A DNA stretch of 64,000 nucleotides from Pontibacter cellulosilyticus (GTDB lineage: Bacteria; Bacteroidota; Bacteroidia; Cytophagales; Hymenobacteraceae). Of the stretch, positions 34,551-43,021 are shown one piece after another. How positions within the stretch are numbered: the first letter of the stretch is position 1; each line of letters opens with the position of its first letter. Made by a program: the position numbers and the translations under genes. The stretch lies in contig NZ_JACRVF010000005.1 in assembly GCF_014306105.1 (NCBI RefSeq), positions 372,001 to 436,000 of the forward strand, read 5' to 3'. The notes under the pieces were generated by a model. It saw nothing but the letters and a program-made list of their open reading frames with translations, was not told the origin of the DNA and made no database searches.

Positions 34551-35243
34551 TTACACCTTTGCCTTATACAATTGCCACCAAGGTAAGTATGGCTTGTCGT
34601 GGTGCTCGTAGTGGTAACCAAAGAAGTAACAGCTTATAAAAGCCCATAAGTGGTTCTTACTTTGGGTAGAGGACTTGTGCGGGTTATCTGCTGCGTGTTC
34701 GCCTTTATGTGGCAGATAAGTTCCAAAATAGAAGAGCTGGAAGGTAGCAAGTATAGCCGGCAACATCCAGAAAAGGATTACATTCTGCAGCGGAAAGAAC
34801 AGTTGCAAAACGTTATAGGTAATGGCCATTAGCAGAATCTGCCACCAAGTAATATAGTTCTTAAGAAAACTAAAGTACCAGGGCCAAAATGAGCCATGAT
34901 GGTAATCCGGATCTTGTTCGGTAGCTACATGGCGGTGGTGCTGGTGATGCTTTGGCAAAAGGCGCGGATACCAGTTATATGCGAACAGAAAAGCAGTAGT
35001 AGTGCCAATAGCCTTGTTCAATGCAGGTTTACCGGGAGCCACTACACCATGCATGGCATCGTGGGCGGTGATGAACAAGCCTGTGTAAAGATGCGTTTGG
35101 AGAAGTATAAACAGGTAAGTTAACGGCGAAGCGAAGGAAACTTCAAAAGAATTGAGCAGGTAAACCAACAGCGCAAACCAACAGACAATAATGATCGCCG
35201 CAATCGCTATGCCCCTCCAGTCATTCTGCCTTATTTTAGCCAT
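34551..35243 (-). CDS. crtW: Beta-carotene ketolase (CrtW type)
   Basis: Membrane di-iron oxygenase of 230 residues that introduces 4-keto groups into beta-ionone rings. The histidine boxes HDAMHG (~61), HHQHHRH (~98-104), FYFGTYLPHKGEH and the C-terminal GYHYEHHDKPYLPWWQLY are those of CrtW rather than a general fatty-acid desaturase. It is the last gene of the carotenoid cluster, 24 bases after ispH. With CrtZ in the same cluster, hydroxylated ketocarotenoids of the astaxanthin class are expected. Confidence 0.88.
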   Translation of the reverse strand: MAKIRQNDWRGIAIAAIIIVCWFALLVYLLNSFEVSFASPLTYLFILLQTHLYTGLFITAHDAMHGVVAPGKPALNKAIGTTTAFLFAYNWYPRLLPKHHQHHRHVATEQDPDYHHGSFWPWYFSFLKNYITWWQILLMAITYNVLQLFFPLQNVILFWMLPAILATFQLFYFGTYLPHKGEHAADNPHKSSTQSKNHLWAFISCYFFGYHYEHHDKPYLPWWQLYKAKV

Positions 35244-35267
35244 CTATTTTAATTGTGTAACCGCAAC

Positions 35268-36119
35268 TTATACTTCCATTTCCAGCAAAGCAGCTTTTAC
35301 GTCTTCCATCAGCCACATTGGCGTTGAGGTTGCACCACAGATACCCACTGTATCTCCAGAGCTAAACCAATTTGGCTGCAGCTCCTCTACCTTCGATATA
35401 AAGAACGTATGCTCATTTGTATCTTTGCAAACCTGGTAAAGCACTTTGCCATTGGATGACTTTGTACCCGAAACGAACACAACCTTATTATAATTTGAAG
35501 CAAATTTACGCAGTTCTTTGTCGCGGTTAGATACCTGCCTACAAATAGTGTCGTTGGCATCAACTTCGTAGCCATCCTGCTCCAGCTTGTTTTTTATCCT
35601 GTAAAAGTTGTCAGTGCTTTTAGTGGTCTGGCTGTATAGTGTAATTTTTGGCGGCAACTCATGCTGCAGTAGCTCCTCAATGTTTTCAAACACAACTGCC
35701 TCGTTGCTTGTCTGCCCTAGCAAACCCAACACCTCTGCGTGGCCATGCTTGCCGTAAATAAAGATAGGCTCCTGCTTATCGTAAGATGATTTAATGCGGT
35801 TTTGAAGCTTTAGCACTACCGGGCAAGAGGCATCTACTAAGGTCAGGTTATTTTGTAGTGCCGTCTGATATGTTTCAGGTGGTTCGCCGTGTGCTCTTAT
35901 AAGCACGGCCTCGTTTTGCAGCTGCCGCAACTGATCGTGGTTTATGATACGCAGGCCTCGTTTCTGCAATCGCTCCACCTCTACATCGTTATGCACAATA
36001 TCGCCGAGGCAATACAGGTACCCCTGCTCATCCAGCAGGTCTTCGGCCATTTGTATGGCATAAACCACACCGAAACAAAATCCGGAATTGGCATCGATGG
36101 TTACGTGTAAGGCGCTCAT
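35268..36119 (-). CDS. ispH: 4-hydroxy-3-methylbut-2-enyl diphosphate reductase
   Basis: Iron-sulfur enzyme of 283 residues that completes the MEP pathway by making IPP and DMAPP. The three cluster cysteines lie in GFCFGV (Cys14), DASCPVV and DTICRQVSNRDKEL, and the substrate loop HGEPPE is present. Placement inside the carotenoid cluster, five bases after the lycopene cyclase, couples precursor supply to pigment synthesis. Confidence 0.95.
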   Translation of the reverse strand: MSALHVTIDANSGFCFGVVYAIQMAEDLLDEQGYLYCLGDIVHNDVEVERLQKRGLRIINHDQLRQLQNEAVLIRAHGEPPETYQTALQNNLTLVDASCPVVLKLQNRIKSSYDKQEPIFIYGKHGHAEVLGLLGQTSNEAVVFENIEELLQHELPPKITLYSQTTKSTDNFYRIKNKLEQDGYEVDANDTICRQVSNRDKELRKFASNYNKVVFVSGTKSSNGKVLYQVCKDTNEHTFFISKVEELQPNWFSSGDTVGICGATSTPMWLMEDVKAALLEMEV

Positions 36120-36124
36120 ACTCC

Positions 36125-36823
36125 TTATACAACTGAGGCTTGATATTGTTTTATTCTTTTACGCTGTTTTATACCCTCATAGATAGAAATCGTGACGAGC
36201 AGCATCAACATAGAGTACATGGTATCCTCCACAGGAATAGAAATGATTCTTATACCCAAATTATACGCATTGTTGTACCACACAATTGGCAAATAAGTCA
36301 GCACTCCGTTTACAAGCAGAAACGGCACTAGATGCACCAGGTAACCCATAAAAAAGCGCCCCAAGTAGCGCGTATCAAAATACTTTATGTGTAGCAACAG
36401 CGTCAGTGTCAGTAGCACGAATGTTATGGAAGTATAAACCCTGCTCATGTTAAAGATAGCGATCACGGGAAGTATAATGATCAGAAAAAAAGCAATGGTT
36501 TTGGCATAAGGCTGCAGCAGATCTTTGTTCACATAGGCTTTCAGCACATCGTAAATAAAGACACAGGCGTAGGGCACGGTAATAAAAAACAGAATCTCCT
36601 CAATGGGCAGACCAAATAAGTATAAACCAGTTAAATATGCTTCGTTAAAGCCCCATACTCCTGCCTGTGTAAACATGATATCCCAAATTATAAAGAATAA
36701 GGCATTGGCAAGTATAGCGGGCCATAAGGCATACCACCCTTTGTAAAAAGCCACCTTCTTGTCGAAAGACAAGATCAAGGGGAAGGCGATGGTGCATATG
36801 TTCAGATACAGGTACAGGTACAT
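36125..36823 (-). CDS. Lycopene cyclase (fused CrtYcd-type)
   Basis: Integral membrane protein of 232 residues with about seven hydrophobic helices and two copies of the lycopene-cyclase domain motif: PIEEILFFITVPYACVFIYD (~73-92) and ISIPVEDTMYSMLMLLVTISIYEG (~194-217). This is the small membrane cyclase type known from Actinobacteria (CrtYc/CrtYd), archaea and fungi, here as one fused chain, rather than the soluble CrtY/CrtL flavoprotein. It should turn lycopene into beta-carotene. Its start is 149 bases after the upstream unknown gene. Confidence 0.85.
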   Translation of the reverse strand: MYLYLYLNICTIAFPLILSFDKKVAFYKGWYALWPAILANALFFIIWDIMFTQAGVWGFNEAYLTGLYLFGLPIEEILFFITVPYACVFIYDVLKAYVNKDLLQPYAKTIAFFLIIILPVIAIFNMSRVYTSITFVLLTLTLLLHIKYFDTRYLGRFFMGYLVHLVPFLLVNGVLTYLPIVWYNNAYNLGIRIISIPVEDTMYSMLMLLVTISIYEGIKQRKRIKQYQASVV

Positions 36824-36972
36824 GTTTTTTTAAAGTTAAACTGTTACTTCAACCATTACCCCGGCAGCAAGTTTACTATACTAGCTTATTTATATGCAAA
36901 GACAATTACATGCGCCTATATCGAAATGAGTGCTCCACGCTAGACAAAGAAGAAGCAAGGAAATAACTGCGC

Positions 36973-37509
36973 CTAAATTGCTATACTTCGCAACACCTCT
37001 TTTTCTTCTGGGGTGCAATGGTCCTTTGTCAACATAAAGTCTTTAATGCTTCGCATCACCTCTGTAGAAACCCCTGACTTTGGATGAGTTCGAAGACCTT
37101 CTATAATAACTCTCTTATCCTCCTGCAGGTGTTCGCTCAGGTTCAGATAGCGCGGCACGTAGTGCTCTACCGTAAATCTTAAGAAGCGTATTTCCGGGTT
37201 TGTTTTATCCATGGCTACGGCTTCCTCAAAAAGAGCGGCGGCATTTTTTACGTGCTTCAGCTTGGCATAGGGGTTCCAGTTATACTTAGCCATTACTGCC
37301 TCCGATCCGCCTTTATAGGCCAGTTTTACCGGATGCCTGTCGTCATAGTCTGCCATTTTCTGGAAGAAGCGCCTGGCTGCTGCCTCCTCTTTGCTTGCCG
37401 CAAGGTACTCTTGCCGCAAAGTTGTAAGCGAATATGTTTTGGTATTATCTGCCAGAGGTGTAGTGGTAAAGAAGCCCAGCAGTAAGCAAAGTAAAAAAGT
37501 AATCATCAA
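36973..37509 (-). CDS. Exported protein of unknown function in the carotenoid cluster
   Basis: A 178-residue protein with a signal-like N-terminus (MMITFLLCLLLGFFTTTPLA) followed by a largely helical, charged region reminiscent of TPR-like helices (KNAAALFEEAVAMDKTNPEIRFLRF). No enzyme motif is recognised. Its start overlaps the crtB stop by four bases (ATGA), so it is translationally coupled to phytoene synthase. A role in pigment assembly or transport is only a guess from position. Confidence 0.7.
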   Translation of the reverse strand: MMITFLLCLLLGFFTTTPLADNTKTYSLTTLRQEYLAASKEEAAARRFFQKMADYDDRHPVKLAYKGGSEAVMAKYNWNPYAKLKHVKNAAALFEEAVAMDKTNPEIRFLRFTVEHYVPRYLNLSEHLQEDKRVIIEGLRTHPKSGVSTEVMRSIKDFMLTKDHCTPEEKEVLRSIAI

Positions 37510-38339
37510 ATAACGTTTAATCTGTACTTAAGATACGAGCCCAGCAGCAAAGCCAGCTTCGTATTGTCAGGTACTCTTACGCGTTCCTTGAGGATATGGG
37601 TTGCCGGCAGGTTCTGGATCTTCCGGAAAAGCTTGAGATAATAAACATATGCCAGGTATACTCCCATTCGTGCAGCCTTTGGCAAAGCCATGATTCCGGC
37701 ATAGGCATCGTCAAAGTCTTTCAGAATATCAGCCTCTATTTCAGACTTGCTAGCGTTGTTAAAGTTCTTAAAGTCAACCTTCGGAAAGTATACTCTACCC
37801 CTTTCTTCGTGGTCGCTGCGCATATCACGCAAAAAATTAACCTTCTGGAAGGCAGCACCTAAACTGCGTGCAGGCTTTTCAAGCTTGTTAAACTGCTCTT
37901 GGTCTCCTTCGCAAAACACCTTCAGGCACATGAGCCCTACTACTTCCGCAGATCCATAAATGTACTCCTCATACAATGATCTGTCGTAAGCATGATCTTC
38001 GAGATCCATTTCCATACTTTTGAGAAAGGCTTCGATATACTCTTTGTCGATGTTGTATTCGTTTACCACACACTGAAATGCGTGAAGCACCGGGTTCAAA
38101 CTTATACCGTTCTCAATGGCCTCAAAGGTCTGCTTTTTAAAGTCATTCAGCAGTTTTCGCTTATCGTAATCATGAAAGGTATCTACAATCTCGTCGGCAC
38201 AGCGCACAAAACCATAAATGGCGTAAATGGGCAAGTGAAATTTTTTGTCTAGGGTTTTAATACCTAGTGTGAATGATGTGCTATATGCCTCTGTAACAAT
38301 TTTGCTACACTGTAAACACGTTTCCCTGAATAACTCCAT
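37506..38339 (-). CDS. crtB: Phytoene synthase
   Basis: Condenses two geranylgeranyl diphosphates into phytoene, 277 residues. Both aspartate-rich substrate motifs are present: DEIVDTFHDYD (~48-58) and DMRSDHEERGRVYFP (~171-185). It lies 21 bases after crtI and overlaps the next gene by four bases. The first committed carotenoid step is thus in the same transcript as desaturation. Confidence 0.93.
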   Translation of the reverse strand: MELFRETCLQCSKIVTEAYSTSFTLGIKTLDKKFHLPIYAIYGFVRCADEIVDTFHDYDKRKLLNDFKKQTFEAIENGISLNPVLHAFQCVVNEYNIDKEYIEAFLKSMEMDLEDHAYDRSLYEEYIYGSAEVVGLMCLKVFCEGDQEQFNKLEKPARSLGAAFQKVNFLRDMRSDHEERGRVYFPKVDFKNFNNASKSEIEADILKDFDDAYAGIMALPKAARMGVYLAYVYYLKLFRKIQNLPATHILKERVRVPDNTKLALLLGSYLKYRLNVI

Positions 38340-38360
38340 AAGCCTTTTGATTTAGGTGCT

Positions 38361-39857
38361 TTATACTTTCACCGCAACTGGTGTTGCGTATTCTTTAGAG
38401 ATTTCTTTTGCCACTACTTGCCCCGAAATAAGGGATGGCGGCACTCCCGGACCAGGCACTGTAAGCTGGCCGGTGTAGTATAAATTGCTTACTTTCCTGC
38501 TTTTAAGACTGGGTTTGAGCAGGGCGGTTTGCATGAGGGTGTTTGCTAAACCGTAGGCGTTGCCTTTAAATGCGTTGTAGTCAGATATAAAATCTTTATG
38601 GGCATAACTACGCTTGTATATTATTGCACTACGGATTTCCTGCTTAGTTAGCTGCTCTAACCTATCCATAATTTTCTCAAAGTATAACTCACGCAATTCA
38701 GGCGTATCTTCCAGGCCAGGTGCTACAGGCATAAGTATAAACAGGTTCTCGCAACCAGCTGGTGCTACCGAGGCATCGGTAACTGATGGAGCAGAAACGT
38801 AAAAAAGAGGCTTTTCAGGCCATTTTGGATCGGTATATATCTCGTGGGCATGCGGCCCGAAGTCTTCATCGAAAAACAGGTTGTGGTGCTGCAGGTTCTG
38901 TAATGGCTTATTAATACCCAGGTAAAACAAAAGTGACGACGGAGCCATTACACGACTGTTCCAGTAGCTCTCGGAATAACTTTGATAGGCTCTTGGCAAA
39001 AGATGCTGTTCCACGTGGTGATAATCTGCGCTAGCCACAACTACATCGGCTTCAAAGTAACCTGAGTTAGTAACAACATGCGTGGCTTTACCATTTGCCA
39101 CCTCTATCTGCTGTACATTCTGATCAAACTCAAATTTTACACCTTTTTCCATTGCCAGCTGTACCATACCCTCTACAATCTTGTACATACCCCCCATCGG
39201 GTACCATGTTCCTAGTTTGATATCGGCATAGTTCATCAGGCTGTACAGAGCTGGTGTGTTTTGTGGAAGCGCTCCAAGGAAGAGCACCGGAAACTCCATC
39301 AGCTTAAGGATGCGCTCATTTTTAAAGTAGCGCCTGATATGCTTGTAAAAGGATTGGAAAACATCCATTCGGAGCACGTCCAGTAGCAGCTTAGGGCTCA
39401 TAAACTCCGAAACAGAACGACCAGGCTTATACACCAGTTGGTTTATACCTACCTCATACTTATAGGCTGCCTGTTCCAAAAACTTATCTAACTGGGCTGT
39501 GCTGCCTTGCTCCATACTTTCAAAAAGTTGGTGCAGCTCCGGCATAGTGGCAGGTATGTCTACAAAATCATTTTCGCCGAATACTACTGTGTAGGAGGGG
39601 TCAAGGCGCTTGAGTTTGTAGTAATCGGAGGTGCTTTTGCCAAAACGGTTAAAATATGATTCAAACACGTCTGGCATCCAATACCAGCTCGGCCCCATGT
39701 CAAAAGTAAAACCATCTGCAGAGAAACTTCTGGCTCGTCCGCCGGGTGTACTGTTCTTCTCAAGCACAGTTACATCGTAACCTTGATCAGCTAAGCAGGT
39801 GGCAGCGGAAAGACCGGAAAAACCGGAGCCGATAACAATTACTTTGGTTGCAGACAT
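38361..39857 (-). CDS. crtI: Phytoene desaturase
   Basis: FAD-dependent desaturase of 498 residues that converts phytoene to lycopene. It has the N-terminal dinucleotide fold VIVIGSGFSGLSAATCLADQG (~5-25) with PGGRARSF, and the C-terminal carotenoid-oxidase signature YYTGQLTVPGPGVPPSLISGQVVAKEI. It follows the ECF sigma gene by 16 bases and precedes crtB by 21. Confidence 0.94.
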   Translation of the reverse strand: MSATKVIVIGSGFSGLSAATCLADQGYDVTVLEKNSTPGGRARSFSADGFTFDMGPSWYWMPDVFESYFNRFGKSTSDYYKLKRLDPSYTVVFGENDFVDIPATMPELHQLFESMEQGSTAQLDKFLEQAAYKYEVGINQLVYKPGRSVSEFMSPKLLLDVLRMDVFQSFYKHIRRYFKNERILKLMEFPVLFLGALPQNTPALYSLMNYADIKLGTWYPMGGMYKIVEGMVQLAMEKGVKFEFDQNVQQIEVANGKATHVVTNSGYFEADVVVASADYHHVEQHLLPRAYQSYSESYWNSRVMAPSSLLFYLGINKPLQNLQHHNLFFDEDFGPHAHEIYTDPKWPEKPLFYVSAPSVTDASVAPAGCENLFILMPVAPGLEDTPELRELYFEKIMDRLEQLTKQEIRSAIIYKRSYAHKDFISDYNAFKGNAYGLANTLMQTALLKPSLKSRKVSNLYYTGQLTVPGPGVPPSLISGQVVAKEISKEYATPVAVKV

Positions 39858-39873
39858 AGGGCTGGTTTATAGG

Positions 39874-40389
39874 TTAGGCGTCTTGTTTGTAGACTTTAAG
39901 CACCTTCTTAAGCTCTTTGCGAGCTATGTGGATTCTGTTTTTTACGGTTCCAATCGGAATTTTAAGCTTATCGGCAATTTCAAGGTACTTATACCCCACA
40001 TAGTACATCATAAATGGGGTACGATGCTCCTCGTTCAGGCTTGCAATTGCTTTGTTAATATCATGCATGACGAAAGTTGAGGTGCCTTTGTTTTGTGTGA
40101 CATAATTTTCATCGGTATTCAGGTACTTCAGGTAGTCAGCACTGTCGATGTTGCTGCTGCGCTTCGTGATTTTGTTGTAGTTGTTGATGAACGTGTTGCG
40201 CATAATAGTGTACAACCACGCCTTTAGATTTGTACCCGCCTTAAACTTGTCTTTGTTTGATAAGGCCTTCAGCATTGTTTCTTGTACCAGGTCCTTCGCA
40301 TCATCGGAATTTCTGGTTAGGTTCATGGCCGCAGGACTAAGCGATTGCGCTACAGCCTGTATCAGGTTATTGAATTCTATAGCTGTCAT
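39874..40389 (-). CDS. ECF-type RNA polymerase sigma factor
   Basis: A 171-residue sigma-70-family protein: region 2 ([19 protein letters not shown]...[20 protein letters not shown], ~27-75) and region 4 ([43 protein letters not shown], ~117-160). Region 1.1 and region 3 are absent, as in the ECF group. It is the first gene of the crtI-crtB unit. Light- or singlet-oxygen-responsive ECF factors control carotenoids in other bacteria (CarQ, LitS); the same role here is inferred. No anti-sigma gene is next to it. Confidence 0.9.
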   Translation of the reverse strand: MTAIEFNNLIQAVAQSLSPAAMNLTRNSDDAKDLVQETMLKALSNKDKFKAGTNLKAWLYTIMRNTFINNYNKITKRSSNIDSADYLKYLNTDENYVTQNKGTSTFVMHDINKAIASLNEEHRTPFMMYYVGYKYLEIADKLKIPIGTVKNRIHIARKELKKVLKVYKQDA

Positions 40390-40420
40390 TTTGTTTACCT
40401 TTTAAATGTAAAACTATAAA

Positions 40421-40453
40421 CAAATATACGCACACTAAAATTAATTAGCCAAT
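40421..40453 (-). promoter_or_regulatory. Promoter of the ECF sigma-crtI-crtB unit
   Basis: On the minus strand ATTG (complement of 40450-40453), 21 bases, TATATTTG (complement of 40421-40428). The predicted leader before the sigma gene is about 28 bases. The rest of the 220-base gap to the MerR gene is AT-rich up to the MerR terminator. Confidence 0.6.
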
Positions 40454-40543
40454 ATTGTTGAATATTATTTTGATAAAGATTAAACAAAATAGACAAACTA
40501 CATCTTAAAGCCTGTGTACGTACATTATTTTACTGTAAACAGC

Positions 40544-40590
40544 AAAAAAAGAGGCCCCCTGCCACTAACCAACGTCAGCAACAGGGGGCC
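40544..40590 (-). terminator. Terminator of the crtZ-MerR transcript
   Basis: GGCCCCCTG (40553-40561) pairs with CAGGGGGCC (40582-40590). On the minus strand the stem is followed by seven T (complement of 40544-40550), about 25 bases past the MerR stop. Confidence 0.85.
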
Positions 40591-40611
40591 CGGATTTATC
40601 AACAGGAAGTT

Positions 40612-41487
40612 TTAACCGAATATAGTTAACAGTTCAGTTGAAGTGCCTATTTTAACTACATTGTCTGGGAAAGCCAACTCTTCGTTCTGAATTTGGTACC
40701 CATACATGTAGATCGTACTTTCTGGAAAGGCTGCTGCCATTTTATTGATATAAGCCTGTACTTGGTCTCTTTCTGGAGAGGCTGTTAGAACAGTACATAT
40801 ATACTTGGCATTAAACTGCTTACAAGTAACTTCAAGGTCAGCAAAAGGAAGATTCTGCCCCAAATAGATTACTCTCTTATCAGATGCTCTTAACAGGTAA
40901 TTCAAGTATAAAAGCACAAGTTCGTGAAGCTCCCCTTCCGGCAAGTATAAAACATACACCGGCGAGCCCTGCTGCGCCCTTACTACTTGCCCATCTATGG
41001 CTACAATAAGCTTCTGGCGTATCAGGTTACTCACAAAATGCTCGTGAGCCGGAGTTATATTTCCTGTCTGCCACAGAATGCCTATTTTAGTTAGAAAAGG
41101 ATACACCACCTCATTCATAGTACCTTTGAGTCCGAGTTGCAGAGCCGCTGTAGACAACGTTTTGTCAAAAGACTCCTCATCCATATCAACCATAGCTTTC
41201 ACAAGTGTATGTATGTGATGCGAGCCACGGCAGGAATCGTCACAAAGCTGCTGCACCTTTTGCTGGATTTGATCCTTCGGCATCTGAGCTATCTTTGATA
41301 TTTTATAGCCCCGCTCATTCAGCAGCGATATATTGAGAATAGACTTCAGGTCTGCATCGTCGTAGTAACGAATGTTTGTTTCAGTACGCTTGGGGCAAAG
41401 TATATTATAGCGTTGCTCCCAAATACGAATGGTATGCGCTTTTATGCCAGATAAATGCTCTAGCTCTTTAATGGTATATTGGGCCAC
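40612..41487 (-). CDS. MerR-family regulator with B12-binding-like domain (CarH/LitR type)
   Basis: A 291-residue regulator. An N-terminal MerR winged helix (YTIKELEHLSGIKAHTIRIWEQRY, ~4-27) is followed by a helical bundle (~90-165) and a cobalamin-binding-type Rossmann domain (~175-290). The bundle carries Trp139, Glu149 and His150 in the W-x9-EH pattern of the adenosylcobalamin photoreceptor CarH, and His188 in EGELHEL is a candidate lower cobalt ligand, so light sensing through B12 is plausible. It overlaps the 3' end of crtZ by 28 bases and probably controls the carotenoid genes. Confidence 0.85.
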   Translation of the reverse strand: MAQYTIKELEHLSGIKAHTIRIWEQRYNILCPKRTETNIRYYDDADLKSILNISLLNERGYKISKIAQMPKDQIQQKVQQLCDDSCRGSHHIHTLVKAMVDMDEESFDKTLSTAALQLGLKGTMNEVVYPFLTKIGILWQTGNITPAHEHFVSNLIRQKLIVAIDGQVVRAQQGSPVYVLYLPEGELHELVLLYLNYLLRASDKRVIYLGQNLPFADLEVTCKQFNAKYICTVLTASPERDQVQAYINKMAAAFPESTIYMYGYQIQNEELAFPDNVVKIGTSTELLTIFG

Positions 41488-41969
41488 GTTTCTCCTTCTT
41501 GTTGTTTTTGAACAATTTCTTTTGCCTTCTTAAAATATTTCGGAGCTACCCACAGCATTCCGAAAGACTGCGACCCATACTTCCCCTGCGTGCTGTGATG
41601 TACCTTATGCGCCATGTTTAAAGCTTTTAGGTAAACATTAGACGATTTACCAAACCACTTTAGCCGCCGGTGAATAAATACATCGTGTATGAGGAAGTAT
41701 GCCACTCCATAAAGCGTAATACCTGCGCCTATCCAAAACCTGTAGTCTATGGGCTCTGTTCCAAAAATAAAGAACAGCATAGCCAATGTGCCATAGTAAG
41801 CAAAAAACAGGTCGTTTAGCTCAAACTTATGCTTATGGTGCGTATGATGCGACTTATGTAGAAACCACATGAACCCATGTAGCACATATTTGTGCATTAG
41901 CCAGGCAACGCCCTCCATGGCCACAAAGGTTAGCAACATGACTCCGAGTCCTGCAATCATATTAGGCAA
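41460..41969 (-). CDS. crtZ: Beta-carotene 3-hydroxylase
   Basis: Membrane di-iron hydroxylase of 169 residues in the fatty-acid hydroxylase superfamily. The histidine clusters HKYVLHG (~26), HKSHHTHHKH (~38-47), HDVFIHRR (~94) and NMAHKVHHSTQG are those of bacterial CrtZ. It adds 3-hydroxyl groups to beta-rings. It is first of the crt genes on the minus strand and shares a transcript with the overlapping MerR gene. Confidence 0.88.
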   Translation of the reverse strand: MPNMIAGLGVMLLTFVAMEGVAWLMHKYVLHGFMWFLHKSHHTHHKHKFELNDLFFAYYGTLAMLFFIFGTEPIDYRFWIGAGITLYGVAYFLIHDVFIHRRLKWFGKSSNVYLKALNMAHKVHHSTQGKYGSQSFGMLWVAPKYFKKAKEIVQKQQEGETWPNIPLKS

Positions 41970-42010
41970 ACAACAAGTTTAACATTTAGTTTTTAATATT
42001 GAACAAAATT

Positions 42011-42820
42011 TTACCACTTAATCGGTTCTTTGTTTAAGAACGAGGCAATACCACGCTGGCAGTCTTCGCTGCCTCTGGCAATAGCATTCATTTCGGCGGC
42101 GTACTGCAGGCCACCTTCCAGGCTCATCTCCTGCACACGCGCTATCATTTCCTTGGTTACTTCCATACTTTGTTTTGAGTTCTCGAAGCACAATTTCCGA
42201 GCAAAGTCAAACACACGGCTTTCCAATTCCTCAGCCGGCACTATATAATTTACCAAACCATACTTCTCAGCATCTTCCGCAGAAATGAGATCGCCGGTAA
42301 GCAACAACTGCTTGGCCCTCGATTCTCCAATCTTACGCAGCAAGAACACTTTAACAATGGCAGGTATAAAACCGATCTTAACTTCTGTATAGCCGAACTT
42401 AGCCTCTGGCACTGTAAAGCCAATGTCGCAGATGGCAGCTAAACCGCAGCCTCCGGCAATAGCATGGCCGTGTATCTGGGCAATCACTACTTTCTTTAAA
42501 GTATAAATCAACCGGAAGAGCTCCATCAGGTGAGTAGAATCAGCCAGGTTTTCATGGTAATCGTTTTCCTGCAGGCGCTGTATGTATTCTAAATCTGCAC
42601 CGGCACAAAACACCTTTCCCTCAGATCGCAGCACAACAACTTTGCAGTTCTCATCTTCTTCAGCAAAGGCAAAAGCTTTCTTTAATTGCGTTACTACTTC
42701 ATAGTTAAGGGCATTTCTTTTCTCGGCGCGTGCCAGTGTAATATATCCTACTCGCTCTTTGGTTTCATAGTGTACAAATTCCATAGTGTGTGTTGCCGTG
42801 TATTCTTCCTGTTCGCTCAT
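42011..42820 (-). CDS. Enoyl-CoA hydratase/isomerase family protein
   Basis: Crotonase-fold enzyme of 269 residues. The oxyanion-hole segments FCAGADLEYIQ (~71-81) and HGHAIAGGCGLAAICD (~115-130) and the following FGYTEVKIGFIPA are intact. An alternative start at codon 13 (MEFVHYETKE) is possible. It is divergent from paaR, so a phenylacetate ring-cleavage or beta-oxidation role (PaaF/PaaG-like) is suggested by context; a methylglutaconyl-CoA hydratase role cannot be excluded. Confidence 0.85.
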   Translation of the reverse strand: MSEQEEYTATHTMEFVHYETKERVGYITLARAEKRNALNYEVVTQLKKAFAFAEEDENCKVVVLRSEGKVFCAGADLEYIQRLQENDYHENLADSTHLMELFRLIYTLKKVVIAQIHGHAIAGGCGLAAICDIGFTVPEAKFGYTEVKIGFIPAIVKVFLLRKIGESRAKQLLLTGDLISAEDAEKYGLVNYIVPAEELESRVFDFARKLCFENSKQSMEVTKEMIARVQEMSLEGGLQYAAEMNAIARGSEDCQRGIASFLNKEPIKW

Positions 42821-42850
42821 CTAATTTTTTAATGATAATTACTATTGTTT

Positions 42851-42883
42851 CAAATATACGGAAGTATGTATCCATCGCTCAAC
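42851..42883 (-). promoter_or_regulatory. Promoter of the enoyl-CoA hydratase gene
   Basis: On the minus strand GTTG (complement of 42880-42883), 21 bases, TATATTTG (complement of 42851-42858). It lies about 100 bases from the paaR operator, which could in principle control both directions. Confidence 0.5.
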
Positions 42884-42979
42884 GTAAAATGTTTTATGTG
42901 TCATTTTACTTGTAACGGTTGTCTTTAACAAACTACAGTATCAACCTAAATTTAACCTAAACGTTTAAGAAATAAAATA

Positions 42980-43011
42980 TTTGCTAACGAACGTTAGGTT
43001 GCTTATATTTG
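42980..43011 (+). promoter_or_regulatory. paaR promoter with PaaR operator in the spacer
   Basis: TTTG (42980-42983), exactly 20 bases, TATATTTG (43004-43011): a perfect Bacteroidota promoter. The first 14 bases of the spacer are CTAACGAACGTTAG (42984-42997), matching CNAACGNNCGTTNG, the site reported for PaaR of Thermus thermophilus. Binding here would block polymerase directly, so paaR should be autorepressed. The start codon is only 10 bases after the -7 element. Confidence 0.8.
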
Positions 43012-43021
43012 TTAATTATAT

